From a virus, in IMG/VR virus record IMGVR_UViG_3300030333_007852, positions 1 to 64,000 of that record: a stretch of 64,000 nt of DNA, one strand, 5' to 3'. The notes under the pieces were generated by a model. That model had not been told where the DNA came from. It saw nothing but the letters and a program-made list of their open reading frames with translations, and ran no database searches. The position numbers and the translations under genes are program-made. Of this stretch, positions 12,946 through 23,021 are shown piece by piece (the stretch's first letter is position 1; each line of letters starts with the position of its first letter).

Positions 12946-15465
12946 TTAAGACCAGGTTATTACTTTGTCAGCATACCCTCTCACGTTGTTAGGGTGTTTT
13001 GCTAGTTTATCTAAAAATGTTTCGTAGTCTTCCATTGGCTGTATTTCTACTTGAGTAGTTGGTTTGAAAGTATCTGTAGGTAGTAATGGTTGATTTTGTA
13101 TAGCAAATTCTTGATAATCCTCACCACCTGATTCTAAACCATTTATATAATCTGTTGCTTCTTTGCGTCTTTGACAAGGTGACCCACCTTTACTCCAAGT
13201 TTGATACCAATCATAATCATTACCATTTGTCCAATATTCTATCTTGTAAACAATAAAAGTCGACTGTCTAATTTGAGTATTTCCAGTATAAGAAATTTCG
13301 ACACTTGGATAAGGGGTAAGTATAGTCTGCCCTATTACGGCCTGGGTATTGGCTTTAGTAGCTTCAGCATTAAACACACCGGAGTGTTGACTAACAGCTA
13401 CCCCACCGTCAGGAATCATATATTGATTTTGACCGTCTTCAGGACTAACTATGCTTTCTCTTAATTCATCTAAACCTTTTGATGAAAGAAATACTTGCCA
13501 GCTAATTTTCATACCTAGAACCATCTGCGGTCCTGTCTCGTTATAATCACTTCTAGCATCAAATCCTCCTCCAGCAGGCGCACCAGGTACGTCACACACT
13601 ATCGGAGACGGTACAGTATCAGCATAAGCAAATGTAAATGCAGTATTGGGGTTCATATTAGGAGGTGAATCACATTCACAATTAAATATGTTCCAAGTAC
13701 CCCCGTTTTCACAAATAGGTACACATTCATAGTTATAGAGATAATATCCTAAATAACCAACAGTGGTAATTAATCTATAACCTGCAGGGCATTGTTCATT
13801 TCTACATGTCCTTGATATCGGATCAAATTCAGTGCCATCAGGACAACAAGGTTTTCTACAACTATTAGTTGCTTCATCGTATATTTCTCCTTCTTCGCAT
13901 TCTTGATCTAATACACATTCTCCGTTATCGTTTCTAATATACCCTTCAGGGCATTCTTCAACAATAGGGTCACAAAGCCCGGTGACTGGGTTATATACAA
14001 AACCTTCTTCACAAATAGGAGGGTCTGGTATTATTTGTATAGTAACACACTTTTTAAGATCTTCATCCCACACCATACCTTCTGAACAAGTTTTATTATT
14101 ACATTCACCGGTTACAATATCAAATTTATCCGGTGGGCAACATTTTCCGGATTTTTTATCCTGATGGTAACCTTCAGGACAACCCGTTTTAGTTACACAC
14201 TCACCAGTTATAGGGTCTCTTTCTTGACCTTCAAGACAATCTGCTATATTAGGTGTAGGTGTAAAATTATTAATTTCATCTTGAGAACACCCAATAACTA
14301 CATTCCAGTTGGTAACACTAATCAAAGGATCTTCACCTGTAAATTCAATATATGGTTGAAGTTTTCTAACCGTTTCACCTACAGGAACATTAATATCAAT
14401 ATAATTATCACCATTTACCTTCTTCAAAGTCTTACCAAAATAGTAAAAAACGAGCCCGTTACTACCTCTAAGAGCAGTTGTAACCGAAGAAGGATCAACA
14501 GTTTCATTTAAACCAGTATAATGAACTCTAACAACTTTACTTTTACAATCAGGAGACAAAGAAGGTGTTGGTGTAGGTATAATAACCTCTCTTATTACTC
14601 TAGAACCTTGCTGGGTTGGTGTTTTAGTTTTGGTAGGTGTTTGAGTAGGTGTACCAGATCTAGTTACAGTATTGGTAGGGGTAGCAGTGTAAGTAGGTGT
14701 TGGTGTTTGTGTGGGTGTCTTCTCTCTAGTTGAGGTTCGGGTGTGAGTAGGGGTAGGGGTTGGTTTAATATTTTGTTTAATTACAAAATGATTTACATAA
14801 TCGGGGTTCTCTAATTCTATTTTAACTAAGGGGTCTTTTGATGATAGAGGCATAACTTGCATATCAAGCAAGTTAATTTGATCAGCTATATTATAAATGC
14901 TATCTTTAGATACATTTAACTCTATTATAAATTCATCTACAAAACCATCTTGTCTATAACATGAAAGTCTAGGTATAAAGACATGATTAATATCTTCTGA
15001 ACCTGCTAAATTATATTTGTAATTGTATAATATATTTTTAGGATTATTTTCACTAGCTGAGCCAATAAATTGTTTATAAGCTGTAGATTTATCATAGACA
15101 GCAGTATTGTTTTCTAAATAGCCTTTATGTAATACGCCTTCTTCAGGTTGAAATAATACTTTGGTAATTGTGTTTTGTGTATCTTGAACAGCAGATAGAC
15201 TAAAAACAAAATTAACATACTCACTATAAGTCTGACTATAGTTTAAAAAGTTTGTTCTTTTCTTAACGTAAAGGTCGCTATCAAAAGTATAACCACCAAT
15301 AGTGTTAGTATATTTTTTATCACCGAGTAAAAATGGACCTCCATCTGTTAACGCTGTATAATAATCAGTGCTGTTATCAAAAGGATTAACATAATAAAAT
15401 CCAGTTGATACTTGAGAGGTTTGAATGTTAATATCGGTTGCTGATATGTAAATAAACTTGTTCAT
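12946..15465 (-). CDS. Tail fibre/adhesin with Thr-Pro stalk and Cys-rich modules
   Basis: 839 residues. The N-terminal 230 are a Tyr/Asn-rich domain. About 234-303 is a Thr/Pro stalk (PTPTHTRTSTREKTPTQTPT). About 400-600 carries roughly nine short Cys modules of the type CPEGYxxDxxTGxC (for example CPEGYIRNDNGEC, CEEGFVYNPVTGLC), similar to EGF-like or chitin-binding-like knots and probably disulfide-bonded outside the cell. The last 240 residues are unassigned. It overlaps the next stalk protein upstream by 4 bp. The size and architecture suit a host-binding appendage; the receptor is unknown. Confidence 0.75.
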   Translation of the reverse strand: MNKFIYISATDINIQTSQVSTGFYYVNPFDNSTDYYTALTDGGPFLLGDKKYTNTIGGYTFDSDLYVKKRTNFLNYSQTYSEYVNFVFSLSAVQDTQNTITKVLFQPEEGVLHKGYLENNTAVYDKSTAYKQFIGSASENNPKNILYNYKYNLAGSEDINHVFIPRLSCYRQDGFVDEFIIELNVSKDSIYNIADQINLLDMQVMPLSSKDPLVKIELENPDYVNHFVIKQNIKPTPTPTHTRTSTREKTPTQTPTPTYTATPTNTVTRSGTPTQTPTKTKTPTQQGSRVIREVIIPTPTPSLSPDCKSKVVRVHYTGLNETVDPSSVTTALRGSNGLVFYYFGKTLKKVNGDNYIDINVPVGETVRKLQPYIEFTGEDPLISVTNWNVVIGCSQDEINNFTPTPNIADCLEGQERDPITGECVTKTGCPEGYHQDKKSGKCCPPDKFDIVTGECNNKTCSEGMVWDEDLKKCVTIQIIPDPPICEEGFVYNPVTGLCDPIVEECPEGYIRNDNGECVLDQECEEGEIYDEATNSCRKPCCPDGTEFDPISRTCRNEQCPAGYRLITTVGYLGYYLYNYECVPICENGGTWNIFNCECDSPPNMNPNTAFTFAYADTVPSPIVCDVPGAPAGGGFDARSDYNETGPQMVLGMKISWQVFLSSKGLDELRESIVSPEDGQNQYMIPDGGVAVSQHSGVFNAEATKANTQAVIGQTILTPYPSVEISYTGNTQIRQSTFIVYKIEYWTNGNDYDWYQTWSKGGSPCQRRKEATDYINGLESGGEDYQEFAIQNQPLLPTDTFKPTTQVEIQPMEDYETFLDKLAKHPNNVRGYADKVITWS
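14555..14765 (-). repeat. Thr/Pro stalk repeat block
   Basis: About 70 codons in which almost every second residue is Thr, built on a Thr-Pro-Thr-x-Thr-x unit. The coding strand is A/C-rich with almost no G. Confidence 0.8.
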
Positions 15466-17591
15466 TGAATTGCATTAGTAAATAGTGTGAGTCTTGCTCC
15501 CCAATATCCATTTTGGTTATTGCCTCTATAATAAATTAACTCTGAACCGTAACTAAACTTAATATAGATATCAGAATCGTTAATTGTAATGTATCTTGTG
15601 TCTGGTATTATTCTATAACTGTCTGGTGTAGATGCAAAGTTATCTCTTGTTGTATCCCCTTCTATGTAATCAGTGTTATATAAAATGTTACCTGTATTAT
15701 TAAAGTTAGGAAAGTATCTATCATTTAAATCTTTGTCAAAAATAGATGCAACATAATTAGAATCTAAACCATCTATACCCCAAATATTATAATCATCGTC
15801 ATCTTTCTTATCTATGTTTACTAACGTATCACTTAAAGTATCGCCTGTTGTTAATAATAAATTAAGAGCTTGAAAAACATTTGAAGATATTCCTGTTCTT
15901 GGATCGTAATTAGTGTTACCTGTATTAGCGTTATTATCTTTCATAGGTATAACCATCCAAGATGATTGACCATCAGCTGTTATGTAATTAAAATTTTGAC
16001 CAGCTATGGGGGTGTCATTAAAAAAGAATGATTGTGCATATGAGCTTTTAAAGTCATTAGGTACCTGCTTAGATGTATCTTCATTTGTGATATTAATAAG
16101 ACTGTTAGTGTCATTATTCAATCCTTCTCTAGCATTATTAATCATCACATTAACTGCTAACCCAGCATTAAAAGAACCACCCCATTTACTCTCAAAAACA
16201 AACTTGTAAGACGACTCGCAAGATGCACAAAATTGTTTTGCTCTACTACCTGTTTGGGTAGGTGTACGAGTTTGTGTATTTGTAATTGTACAAGTACGGG
16301 TTTGTGTAGGTGTATTTGATCTCGTTTGTGTAGGCGTTTTTGTTTTAGTAGGAGTTTGTGTTCTAGTAGCAAAAGGAGTATCGCTCTGAGTATTGGTAAT
16401 AGTTTGAGTTGTGGTAGCAGAGCATGTTTGTGTTCTTGTATAAGTAGGCTGATTGGTAAATGAGACTGTATTGGTTACAGTTTGTGTTCTTGTTTGTGTA
16501 GGTGTAGGAGTAGCTGATGCGTTATTAGTAGGCGTTTGAGTTGATGTAGATGTACGTGTTTGTGTAGGCGATACTGTGTGTGTAATATTTCTAGTAGCTG
16601 TAGGTGTTGGTGTATTTAAATCAGAGTAACCTAAACCATTAATACTAAAATTGTAGAGATAAAAAGCAGACTCATTAACGCCTGTCGAATATGATAAGCC
16701 AACCTTAACCTTACCATCATAAGGTAAGTCTAAATTTAAATCATTATTATCATATACTTTAACAAATTCATCACTAATTTTATTCTTTAAAGAAACTACT
16801 ACCCTTCTTCCATATTCAGTAACTCTTACTTTAAAATATTTCTTAGGGGGATTTAATCCTGTTTTGGTAGGGGTAGATGTAATAGTAAGTGTTTTAGATG
16901 TTGTTACATTAGGTGTGCTGGTTCTAGATAAAGTAGGGGTAGGTGACGCTCCATTTGTTATTGTTTGTGTTGGTGATACTTTATTGGTAGGTGTATGTGT
17001 ACTTGTACGAGTAGGTGTAGCTGCTTCAGTAGAAGTACGAGTAAAAGTTGCAGTAGCAGTAGATGTTATACCTACCGAGGCTGTTTTAGTTAATGCTGGT
17101 GTACCTGTTACTGTTTTAGAAGGAGTAGGTGTAGCAATTGGGTACTTATCACCATAAACATCATACAAAGTACCATAAGCTGATAAACTCTCACTTCCAA
17201 TAAGCTGAAAGTTTTTAGTAGAGCCGTGACGAAGTGTAATAGAATTGGGTTTAGGTAAACCTCCGGTAATGTCAGGCGTTAGATTAGATGCAAAATCACC
17301 TACTGTATCAAAACCTACACCTAAAATAGAATCATCAGTACCTGCAAATATATCATTACCTAAATATTCTACTTTACCAATTGTGGGTGCAAATCCTAAT
17401 CCAGGACCAGGACTACCTACATTGACTGACGAACCAGCATTAGTAAAAAATATACAAAACCCTTCGCCTCCATCTACTTCACTGCCAAAAAATGAATACT
17501 CACCAGAAATAACAATATCGTTCTTGATATTCAAGATATCTGTTAACAATACATTGTTTGTTTTTACATATGTTAATACTGATGCCGGCAT
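15462..17591 (-). CDS. Stalk-bearing tail fibre/adhesin
   Basis: 709 residues. Order: N-terminal globular domain (1-145), Thr/Pro stalk (about 150-243), a small beta-rich domain (about 245-320, FKVRVTEYGRRVVVSLKNK), a second Thr/Pro stalk (about 323-448), then a C-terminal domain of about 260 residues beginning after FCASCESSYKF. No catalytic motif. A late hexamer 6 nt upstream and an ATGA overlap with the 839-residue adhesin place both in one late operon. Probably an extended virion fibre; the domain folds are unassigned. Confidence 0.7.
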   Translation of the reverse strand: MPASVLTYVKTNNVLLTDILNIKNDIVISGEYSFFGSEVDGGEGFCIFFTNAGSSVNVGSPGPGLGFAPTIGKVEYLGNDIFAGTDDSILGVGFDTVGDFASNLTPDITGGLPKPNSITLRHGSTKNFQLIGSESLSAYGTLYDVYGDKYPIATPTPSKTVTGTPALTKTASVGITSTATATFTRTSTEAATPTRTSTHTPTNKVSPTQTITNGASPTPTLSRTSTPNVTTSKTLTITSTPTKTGLNPPKKYFKVRVTEYGRRVVVSLKNKISDEFVKVYDNNDLNLDLPYDGKVKVGLSYSTGVNESAFYLYNFSINGLGYSDLNTPTPTATRNITHTVSPTQTRTSTSTQTPTNNASATPTPTQTRTQTVTNTVSFTNQPTYTRTQTCSATTTQTITNTQSDTPFATRTQTPTKTKTPTQTRSNTPTQTRTCTITNTQTRTPTQTGSRAKQFCASCESSYKFVFESKWGGSFNAGLAVNVMINNAREGLNNDTNSLINITNEDTSKQVPNDFKSSYAQSFFFNDTPIAGQNFNYITADGQSSWMVIPMKDNNANTGNTNYDPRTGISSNVFQALNLLLTTGDTLSDTLVNIDKKDDDDYNIWGIDGLDSNYVASIFDKDLNDRYFPNFNNTGNILYNTDYIEGDTTRDNFASTPDSYRIIPDTRYITINDSDIYIKFSYGSELIYYRGNNQNGYWGARLTLFTNAIQ
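16248..16620 (-). repeat. Thr/Pro stalk repeat block
   Basis: Second stalk of the 709-residue protein; the same Thr-alternating hexapeptide pattern with Gln, Arg, Asn and Ser in variable positions. Confidence 0.8.
16860..17140 (-). repeat. Thr/Pro stalk repeat block
   Basis: First stalk of the 709-residue protein; the same unit, less regular than elsewhere (more Ala and Val). Confidence 0.75.
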
Positions 17592-17597
17592 TATATA

Positions 17598-17603
17598 TAT
17601 TTA
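17598..17603 (-). promoter_or_regulatory. Late-type promoter hexamer TAAATA
   Basis: Ends 6 nt before the ATG at 17591; overlaps the stop of the 1034-residue gene. Confidence 0.6.
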
Positions 17604-20600
17604 CTGTTGTTCACCTAATTTCAAAACACCTTCGTTCTTTATCCACAATGAATTTTTAGTACCATCTAGTTTGTTGTATTCTAAGTACGAACCTCTTACA
17701 GGGTTACTGTAATTTTCATCTCTTATCTTAGCGTTTTGAAAATATAAATCATTCTTTATATTTGTAAATATGCCGTCTTCGAACTTGAAATTTTGATAAT
17801 AGAACGACATGCAATCTGATAAATCTTTTGCTTTGTACATGTATCCATATACATTAGATTCTACATCGTATGATATTACTGGTCTATCTATTTCTACTAT
17901 GTTATAACAACTAACATCTGAAGCAGGGTTAGATTTAAGAGGATTTTGAATAGTTTTAAGACTATATTTTCCTACTTCACCTAGAATGTTATTAGTCTTT
18001 TTAGGGTAAATTTGTTTTAGTAATAAATTATCTAACTCTAACTTATAAATCGTGGGGTGTAACATTTTATAATTTGTAGACGAAAGAGCAGAGTTAAGAG
18101 TTGTTTTATGGAATAAAAGTGTGTTAGATGGTTCGTGGTAAAAGAAGTTACCAAACTTTTCTAAATTATTATCACCTTGTGTTGTTCTTGATATAAATCT
18201 TAAATTACTGTCATAAACAGAAATAGTATTATCTGCGTAATCGTAGTTAATCTTTTCAATAACCAAATAGTTAGGTGTTTCAATTACAGCTACATCATAA
18301 ACAGTATCTAATTTAATAACATCATTGTTAAGCTCATTATAAACTTCCGGGTAACCAGAATACTTTAAATAGATTGAACTTAAAGCAGCTGAAAGAGCAG
18401 TTACAACATTAGAACTATTTCTAAAAAATGAATCAGAATTTGCTACATACTTTTTATTATAAATCGATTTGTTGACTGAATCAGGTACCGTAACATAAGA
18501 GGTAGATAATCTAGGTATTGTAGAATCATAATAGGGTACTTTGTACTTTTTGACCTTTTTGCTAGAATTATAATAATTAGCATCATATACAAATTTACCC
18601 CCATCGATAGAAGTGCTTAACTCTTTAGTAAAGACAGCTGATCTATTAAAGTTAGGTCTAACTCCATTAATGTCCGAACCACCGTCTAATAGTAAGTTGT
18701 AATATAGATTGTCGTCATTAACACTCCATGCTGGGCTATCTGAACCTGGTGTATCGGGTAGTAAAGTACCTTTGTTAGTAGTATAAAATACACCATCATA
18801 AGTATTACCTTTTACATATGTATAACCAGTTACAAAACACCACGGCATAGTAAATACTCCAAAGTTTAATGATGATAAAATAATCGCATCAAACGTAGCA
18901 ACACCAATAGTCGATAAACTAAATGTGAATACTCGCTCAGGTATAATGTTTTTAAATTCATTTCCATATCCACCTTCAGCTGCTACTGCATAATCAAAAG
19001 CGCTAATATCGTTATAGAAAAATGTACCATTGCTTATAAAAAGACATTTTGTTGTTACTCCTTTATATGACTCTCTTTCAGTTGTGAAAGGCAATGTAGA
19101 AGTTCTTTTTAATAAACCATAACTATTACCATAAACATCAGAAGTACTAAAAGTTAAGTTTTTATCTGAAACTAAAAGTTTTGACTGTCTTAAATCAATA
19201 GGATATAATGCTCTGTTAACTGTATCATATACATCGTTATTACTAAAGATATCAGACTTTTTACCTTTAAAGAAATCTACACTATCATAGCTTCTAGAAA
19301 CACCAGCATCATCTATATTATTTTTCTCTTCGGTGTTTTCATACCCATGAAAGTTTAGGTAATATGAATCGTCATTTATATAACCAAATGCTGCTGAATT
19401 ACTAATGTCATAAGTTACTACATATGTATTCTCATATATGTTAAATAAGTCAGCTGACCTTTTGTATATTGAGTTACCATATGAATGTATGTACTTGTTA
19501 GGATCAGGATAATAATAGATATTATTATCAGAAAGTTTATCGTAGTTAACACTATAACTGTAATCAAAAGAGTTATAGATTAAAGTACCAAGATATTGAG
19601 GAGTGTAATAACCTCCTATTTCAGCTTCTCTTACAAGTGTTGCTGAATTTGCTACAGAGCCGGTACTAACATTATTACGATTAAAAAAGTTAGATGATTC
19701 ATTTTCAGACTTAACAAGCATTCCTGAAAATGTATCTGTATTGGTTGAACCAGTTGAAAGATAATACCAATCAGTGCCAATAAACTTACTAAACAATTTA
19801 ACTTTGTTGGTAAGATTTAAATCATTAATGTCACCGGTATTATATTGATTAATAAAATCTTTATTTTTATAAAACGAAACGTCATTGGCATTTAAAGCTA
19901 CAGGTAATGAAAGATTACTAACAAAATTTTCTATAACGTATTCATATGATGATAATATTTTTGTAGCTGATCGATCATAATCTATAAACACATCAGGGTC
20001 AAAATCATTAGTGTTACTCGTCCATTGATCCTTTCTTACTTCACCACCATACTCGTATGACGATAATGGTACAGTATTATCTAAATCAAAATAGTTTTGA
20101 TAGTCGTCATATAATTCATCTAATACGAAATTAGTATTAGATAATACGAAATTTTTATCTACTAAATTTTTGTTAACTAATGAAATAGTATTAGAGTTAT
20201 AAATTAATAAATCCCTAAACAAATTAATTAAGAATAATTTTACACCAGACGAAGAAGAATATATGTTATTACGTCTAGGTTGTGTCTTGATCTTCTCTCT
20301 AAATGAAGAATAATATGATGTTAAATTTCTAAGCTTATTTGAAACAAGAGGTATAATTGCATCTACTTGATCAGGGTCATCATAATTAACTGCTTGTATA
20401 AATCTTCTTTCATGTTCTGTAAAAACATCTAATGAAAGTTCTTTTAAAATGTTAATGTAGTTTTCTTTTACTAGATTATTTTGAGCTTGTAAAAAAGTAT
20501 TCTTAACATTGTTCCAGCTATTGATATATCTTTTATAAGATTCATTATAAGTTTCAGACGATACCGATGTATCGGAAAAGTAAGAAAGCCAAGTCTTATA

Positions 20601-20705
20601 ATCTAGTGGAAAATTATAATCTATAGCATTAGAAACGTTACCGATGACAGTAATCGATTCATCGATATCATACTTAGCAAATCTATCTATAGAGTTATTT
20701 GACAT
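17601..20705 (-). CDS. Large structural protein, baseplate or fibre
   Basis: 1034 residues, rich in Tyr, Asn, Ser and Asp, with no low-complexity stalk, signal peptide or membrane segment. No domain recognised. By position (second gene after gp6 in transcription order) and by length it recalls the T4 gp7 wedge protein of similar size, but I see no sequence evidence for that. It has its own late hexamer 6 nt upstream. Probably part of the baseplate periphery or a fibre attached to it. Confidence 0.65.
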   Translation of the reverse strand: MSNNSIDRFAKYDIDESITVIGNVSNAIDYNFPLDYKTWLSYFSDTSVSSETYNESYKRYINSWNNVKNTFLQAQNNLVKENYINILKELSLDVFTEHERRFIQAVNYDDPDQVDAIIPLVSNKLRNLTSYYSSFREKIKTQPRRNNIYSSSSGVKLFLINLFRDLLIYNSNTISLVNKNLVDKNFVLSNTNFVLDELYDDYQNYFDLDNTVPLSSYEYGGEVRKDQWTSNTNDFDPDVFIDYDRSATKILSSYEYVIENFVSNLSLPVALNANDVSFYKNKDFINQYNTGDINDLNLTNKVKLFSKFIGTDWYYLSTGSTNTDTFSGMLVKSENESSNFFNRNNVSTGSVANSATLVREAEIGGYYTPQYLGTLIYNSFDYSYSVNYDKLSDNNIYYYPDPNKYIHSYGNSIYKRSADLFNIYENTYVVTYDISNSAAFGYINDDSYYLNFHGYENTEEKNNIDDAGVSRSYDSVDFFKGKKSDIFSNNDVYDTVNRALYPIDLRQSKLLVSDKNLTFSTSDVYGNSYGLLKRTSTLPFTTERESYKGVTTKCLFISNGTFFYNDISAFDYAVAAEGGYGNEFKNIIPERVFTFSLSTIGVATFDAIILSSLNFGVFTMPWCFVTGYTYVKGNTYDGVFYTTNKGTLLPDTPGSDSPAWSVNDDNLYYNLLLDGGSDINGVRPNFNRSAVFTKELSTSIDGGKFVYDANYYNSSKKVKKYKVPYYDSTIPRLSTSYVTVPDSVNKSIYNKKYVANSDSFFRNSSNVVTALSAALSSIYLKYSGYPEVYNELNNDVIKLDTVYDVAVIETPNYLVIEKINYDYADNTISVYDSNLRFISRTTQGDNNLEKFGNFFYHEPSNTLLFHKTTLNSALSSTNYKMLHPTIYKLELDNLLLKQIYPKKTNNILGEVGKYSLKTIQNPLKSNPASDVSCYNIVEIDRPVISYDVESNVYGYMYKAKDLSDCMSFYYQNFKFEDGIFTNIKNDLYFQNAKIRDENYSNPVRGSYLEYNKLDGTKNSLWIKNEGVLKLGEQQ

Positions 20706-20711
20706 TAATAT

Positions 20712-20717
20712 TATTTA
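20712..20717 (-). promoter_or_regulatory. Late-type promoter hexamer TAAATA
   Basis: Ends 6 nt before the ATG at 20705, in the 16-bp gap before the 765-residue gene. Confidence 0.6.
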
Positions 20718-20721
20718 ATTT

Positions 20722-23019
20722 CTAATATGATGACAACAATTCAAGTCCCAAACTTAATTGATAGGAAAGATTTTGATTTATTATTCCATCTTGTGTATCC
20801 CATTTGTTTAGAGAAGTTCTATAATAATTTTTAAAGTAATTAACAGAGTAAGGAGACTTTGTATCTTTATCAATTAAAGGTAACGTAGTTTGATATGTAT
20901 CGTCCCAATTGATTATATTGTTTGTCCACTTACCTGGTACAACTGGAACGAACTTGTAAAAGGTATAAAAGCTAGATAATTTTTGAGCAGATAATGGGTC
21001 ACTCCAGAAGCTTCCTGGTACTACTAAATTCCAACCCCATGATGAATCTAAAGTACTAAGCGGGTAAGTGTCTGATTTAAAAGGTAAATCTGTTCTTTGT
21101 ATTTTATATTGTTCTGAAAATATCTCATAAGAAACTACATATTCATCTTCTTTATTAATAACACCATCATATATATCAATCCTATTACCAAGATTGTTAC
21201 CCCTATCTTTACCTATACTATAATTGTAAGCAGCAGTTTCAAAATCATTTTTAACATCGCTTTGAACATATTTGTCCGTAAAGTTAAATTGATATTGACT
21301 TCTTTTACCAAATAATAATGAACGTTTTATGGTAAATATATTCATCAAACGAGCTAAGTCAGCTGGATAATTTATAAGAAGATTAGCTGATACAAACTCA
21401 TCCATATCAACATTATACTCTAACCCATAACTATATAAACTTTGTATATTGCAAGTATCTACATTTATTACATTAGGTACATAATTAGAAGTCTTTTCGT
21501 ATATTCTTTTACCAATTGAATTTGTTGTAGAACTTAACGTACCTAATGAAGTAGAAAAGAATACATCAAATAACATTGGCTTTTTATATACAGAAGGCTG
21601 AAAAGCATGATCTTTCAAATAGTTTGATGTATCAAAATTTTCATTTAGTTTTGCTATTTTATTAACACCTTCATTAGGATAAAGAAAGAAAGCATCTGAA
21701 GTACCACCTACAAAATATTCACTTCCACTTACATCTTGCACCATACTACTAGCGCTAAGAAAAACTGGTAAGTAAGTTTGTTTATTACCAAGAGTTAAAT
21801 TATTATCCTCTGGTACAACTATCGAACCCTTTACCCAACCATATCTATAATCTTTAAATAGTTCTGTATCAAAAGTAGTATAGTCTGATAAACTACCATA
21901 ACTGTTACCTAATGTATCTACTAAACTAATACGTACGCTGTTTGTAGCAAAATCTAAAAAGCCAGGATTTAAATAATTGTTGTAATTTTTACAATCATAA
22001 TAGTCACTTGATTTTAACTTGGCAACAAAAGATATTCTTTTATTAATAAATTGAGATGCAGAAATATCAAATGTATTATCAGGTAAACCTTCACCATCTA
22101 AACCATTACTAGATATATGAAACATAACTGGTTTAGAATATAAATTTTTATCTATCGTAATATAATCAGAATATGTGTTCTTTAGAGGTAAGTTAGTTTT
22201 AAAATCTAAATTATAATACTTCGTGTAATTATCTTCGAAATCGGAAGTGTCTAATGTAGCAAATATATAGTAATTTTCATCTTTAACTGAATCGTCGATA
22301 AAGTTAAATGCTGCATAACCGCTAGTACCTACAAAAAATGAACCGACGTCTTCACCAGACGTTGAAACAACTAACGAATCCCTATCGAGCTTACCGTATA
22401 ACAACGTATTATCTAATTTTAACTTATCGATATATTTGTCGGAATATACCGGCAGATTTCTAAAATTCTTTACCTTTTCTCTTTTTGCAAATCTATGTGT
22501 AGGTAATAGGTGAGCATAAGGTTCGTCACTCAATTTAGTAAGATCATAATAGAGTGAATTGCTTCCACTGCAATTTAAGAAGAATGAATAACCTTTATTA
22601 GAATATGATTGTAAACTATTAAAACTCTCTAAAGTAAAGGTGGGTGAAATTTTACCAGCTGTAAGTTGTAACGTGTCAGCATATATACCAGACAATGGTT
22701 TAAATCCAAAATTGTTATTAACAAAATCAAATATAGTAACTTGTTTGTTATATGAATCTAATACAGAATTACTAGAGCATAACATTAACGTCATTGTAAC
22801 GTCATACTGACCGGGGTAAAAATAATAATGTGAAGATGATAAGCCTTTTACGGGAGTGGACCCATCACCAAAGTCCCATATAACATACACATTACTATAA
22901 TCTTCAGAATAGTACTCTGTTGGCTTAAACAACAGAGGTGTTTGTTCTAAAGCATAAGATGATAATGATTCAATTTCGAATACATTATAACTTTTAAATT
23001 TCCAATATCCTGTCGGCAT
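20722..23019 (-). CDS. Structural protein with N-terminal PKD-like domain
   Basis: 765 residues. Residues about 30-95 contain VIWDFGDGSTPV and then HYYFYPGQYDVTMTL, the two hallmark strands of a PKD/Ig-like domain (WDFGDG and the Tyr-Pro-Gly-x-Tyr-x-Val turn). The remainder is Tyr/Asn/Ser-rich beta-type sequence without a named domain. It starts 2 bp after the gp6 stop with an AAGG Shine-Dalgarno-like site, so it is translated from the gp25-gp6 transcript. Probably a baseplate-attached protein; PKD domains often mediate surface or carbohydrate contacts. Confidence 0.7.
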   Translation of the reverse strand: MPTGYWKFKSYNVFEIESLSSYALEQTPLLFKPTEYYSEDYSNVYVIWDFGDGSTPVKGLSSSHYYFYPGQYDVTMTLMLCSSNSVLDSYNKQVTIFDFVNNNFGFKPLSGIYADTLQLTAGKISPTFTLESFNSLQSYSNKGYSFFLNCSGSNSLYYDLTKLSDEPYAHLLPTHRFAKREKVKNFRNLPVYSDKYIDKLKLDNTLLYGKLDRDSLVVSTSGEDVGSFFVGTSGYAAFNFIDDSVKDENYYIFATLDTSDFEDNYTKYYNLDFKTNLPLKNTYSDYITIDKNLYSKPVMFHISSNGLDGEGLPDNTFDISASQFINKRISFVAKLKSSDYYDCKNYNNYLNPGFLDFATNSVRISLVDTLGNSYGSLSDYTTFDTELFKDYRYGWVKGSIVVPEDNNLTLGNKQTYLPVFLSASSMVQDVSGSEYFVGGTSDAFFLYPNEGVNKIAKLNENFDTSNYLKDHAFQPSVYKKPMLFDVFFSTSLGTLSSTTNSIGKRIYEKTSNYVPNVINVDTCNIQSLYSYGLEYNVDMDEFVSANLLINYPADLARLMNIFTIKRSLLFGKRSQYQFNFTDKYVQSDVKNDFETAAYNYSIGKDRGNNLGNRIDIYDGVINKEDEYVVSYEIFSEQYKIQRTDLPFKSDTYPLSTLDSSWGWNLVVPGSFWSDPLSAQKLSSFYTFYKFVPVVPGKWTNNIINWDDTYQTTLPLIDKDTKSPYSVNYFKNYYRTSLNKWDTQDGIINQNLSYQLSLGLELLSSY

Positions 23020-23021
23020 TT

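Noticed and set aside
16864-17157. Open frames opposite or out of phase with Thr/Pro stalks (for example 16864-17157 plus, 49197-49660 plus, 54729-55400 minus)
   Set aside because: They arise because the repeats lack stop codons in several frames; products are Val/Gly/Cys- or His/Leu/Gln-rich low-complexity strings and they have no promoter or ribosome site.
17601-20705. Naming the 1034-residue protein as gp7
   Set aside because: Length and position are suggestive, but no sequence feature of gp7 was recognised and another large gene lies between it and gp6.
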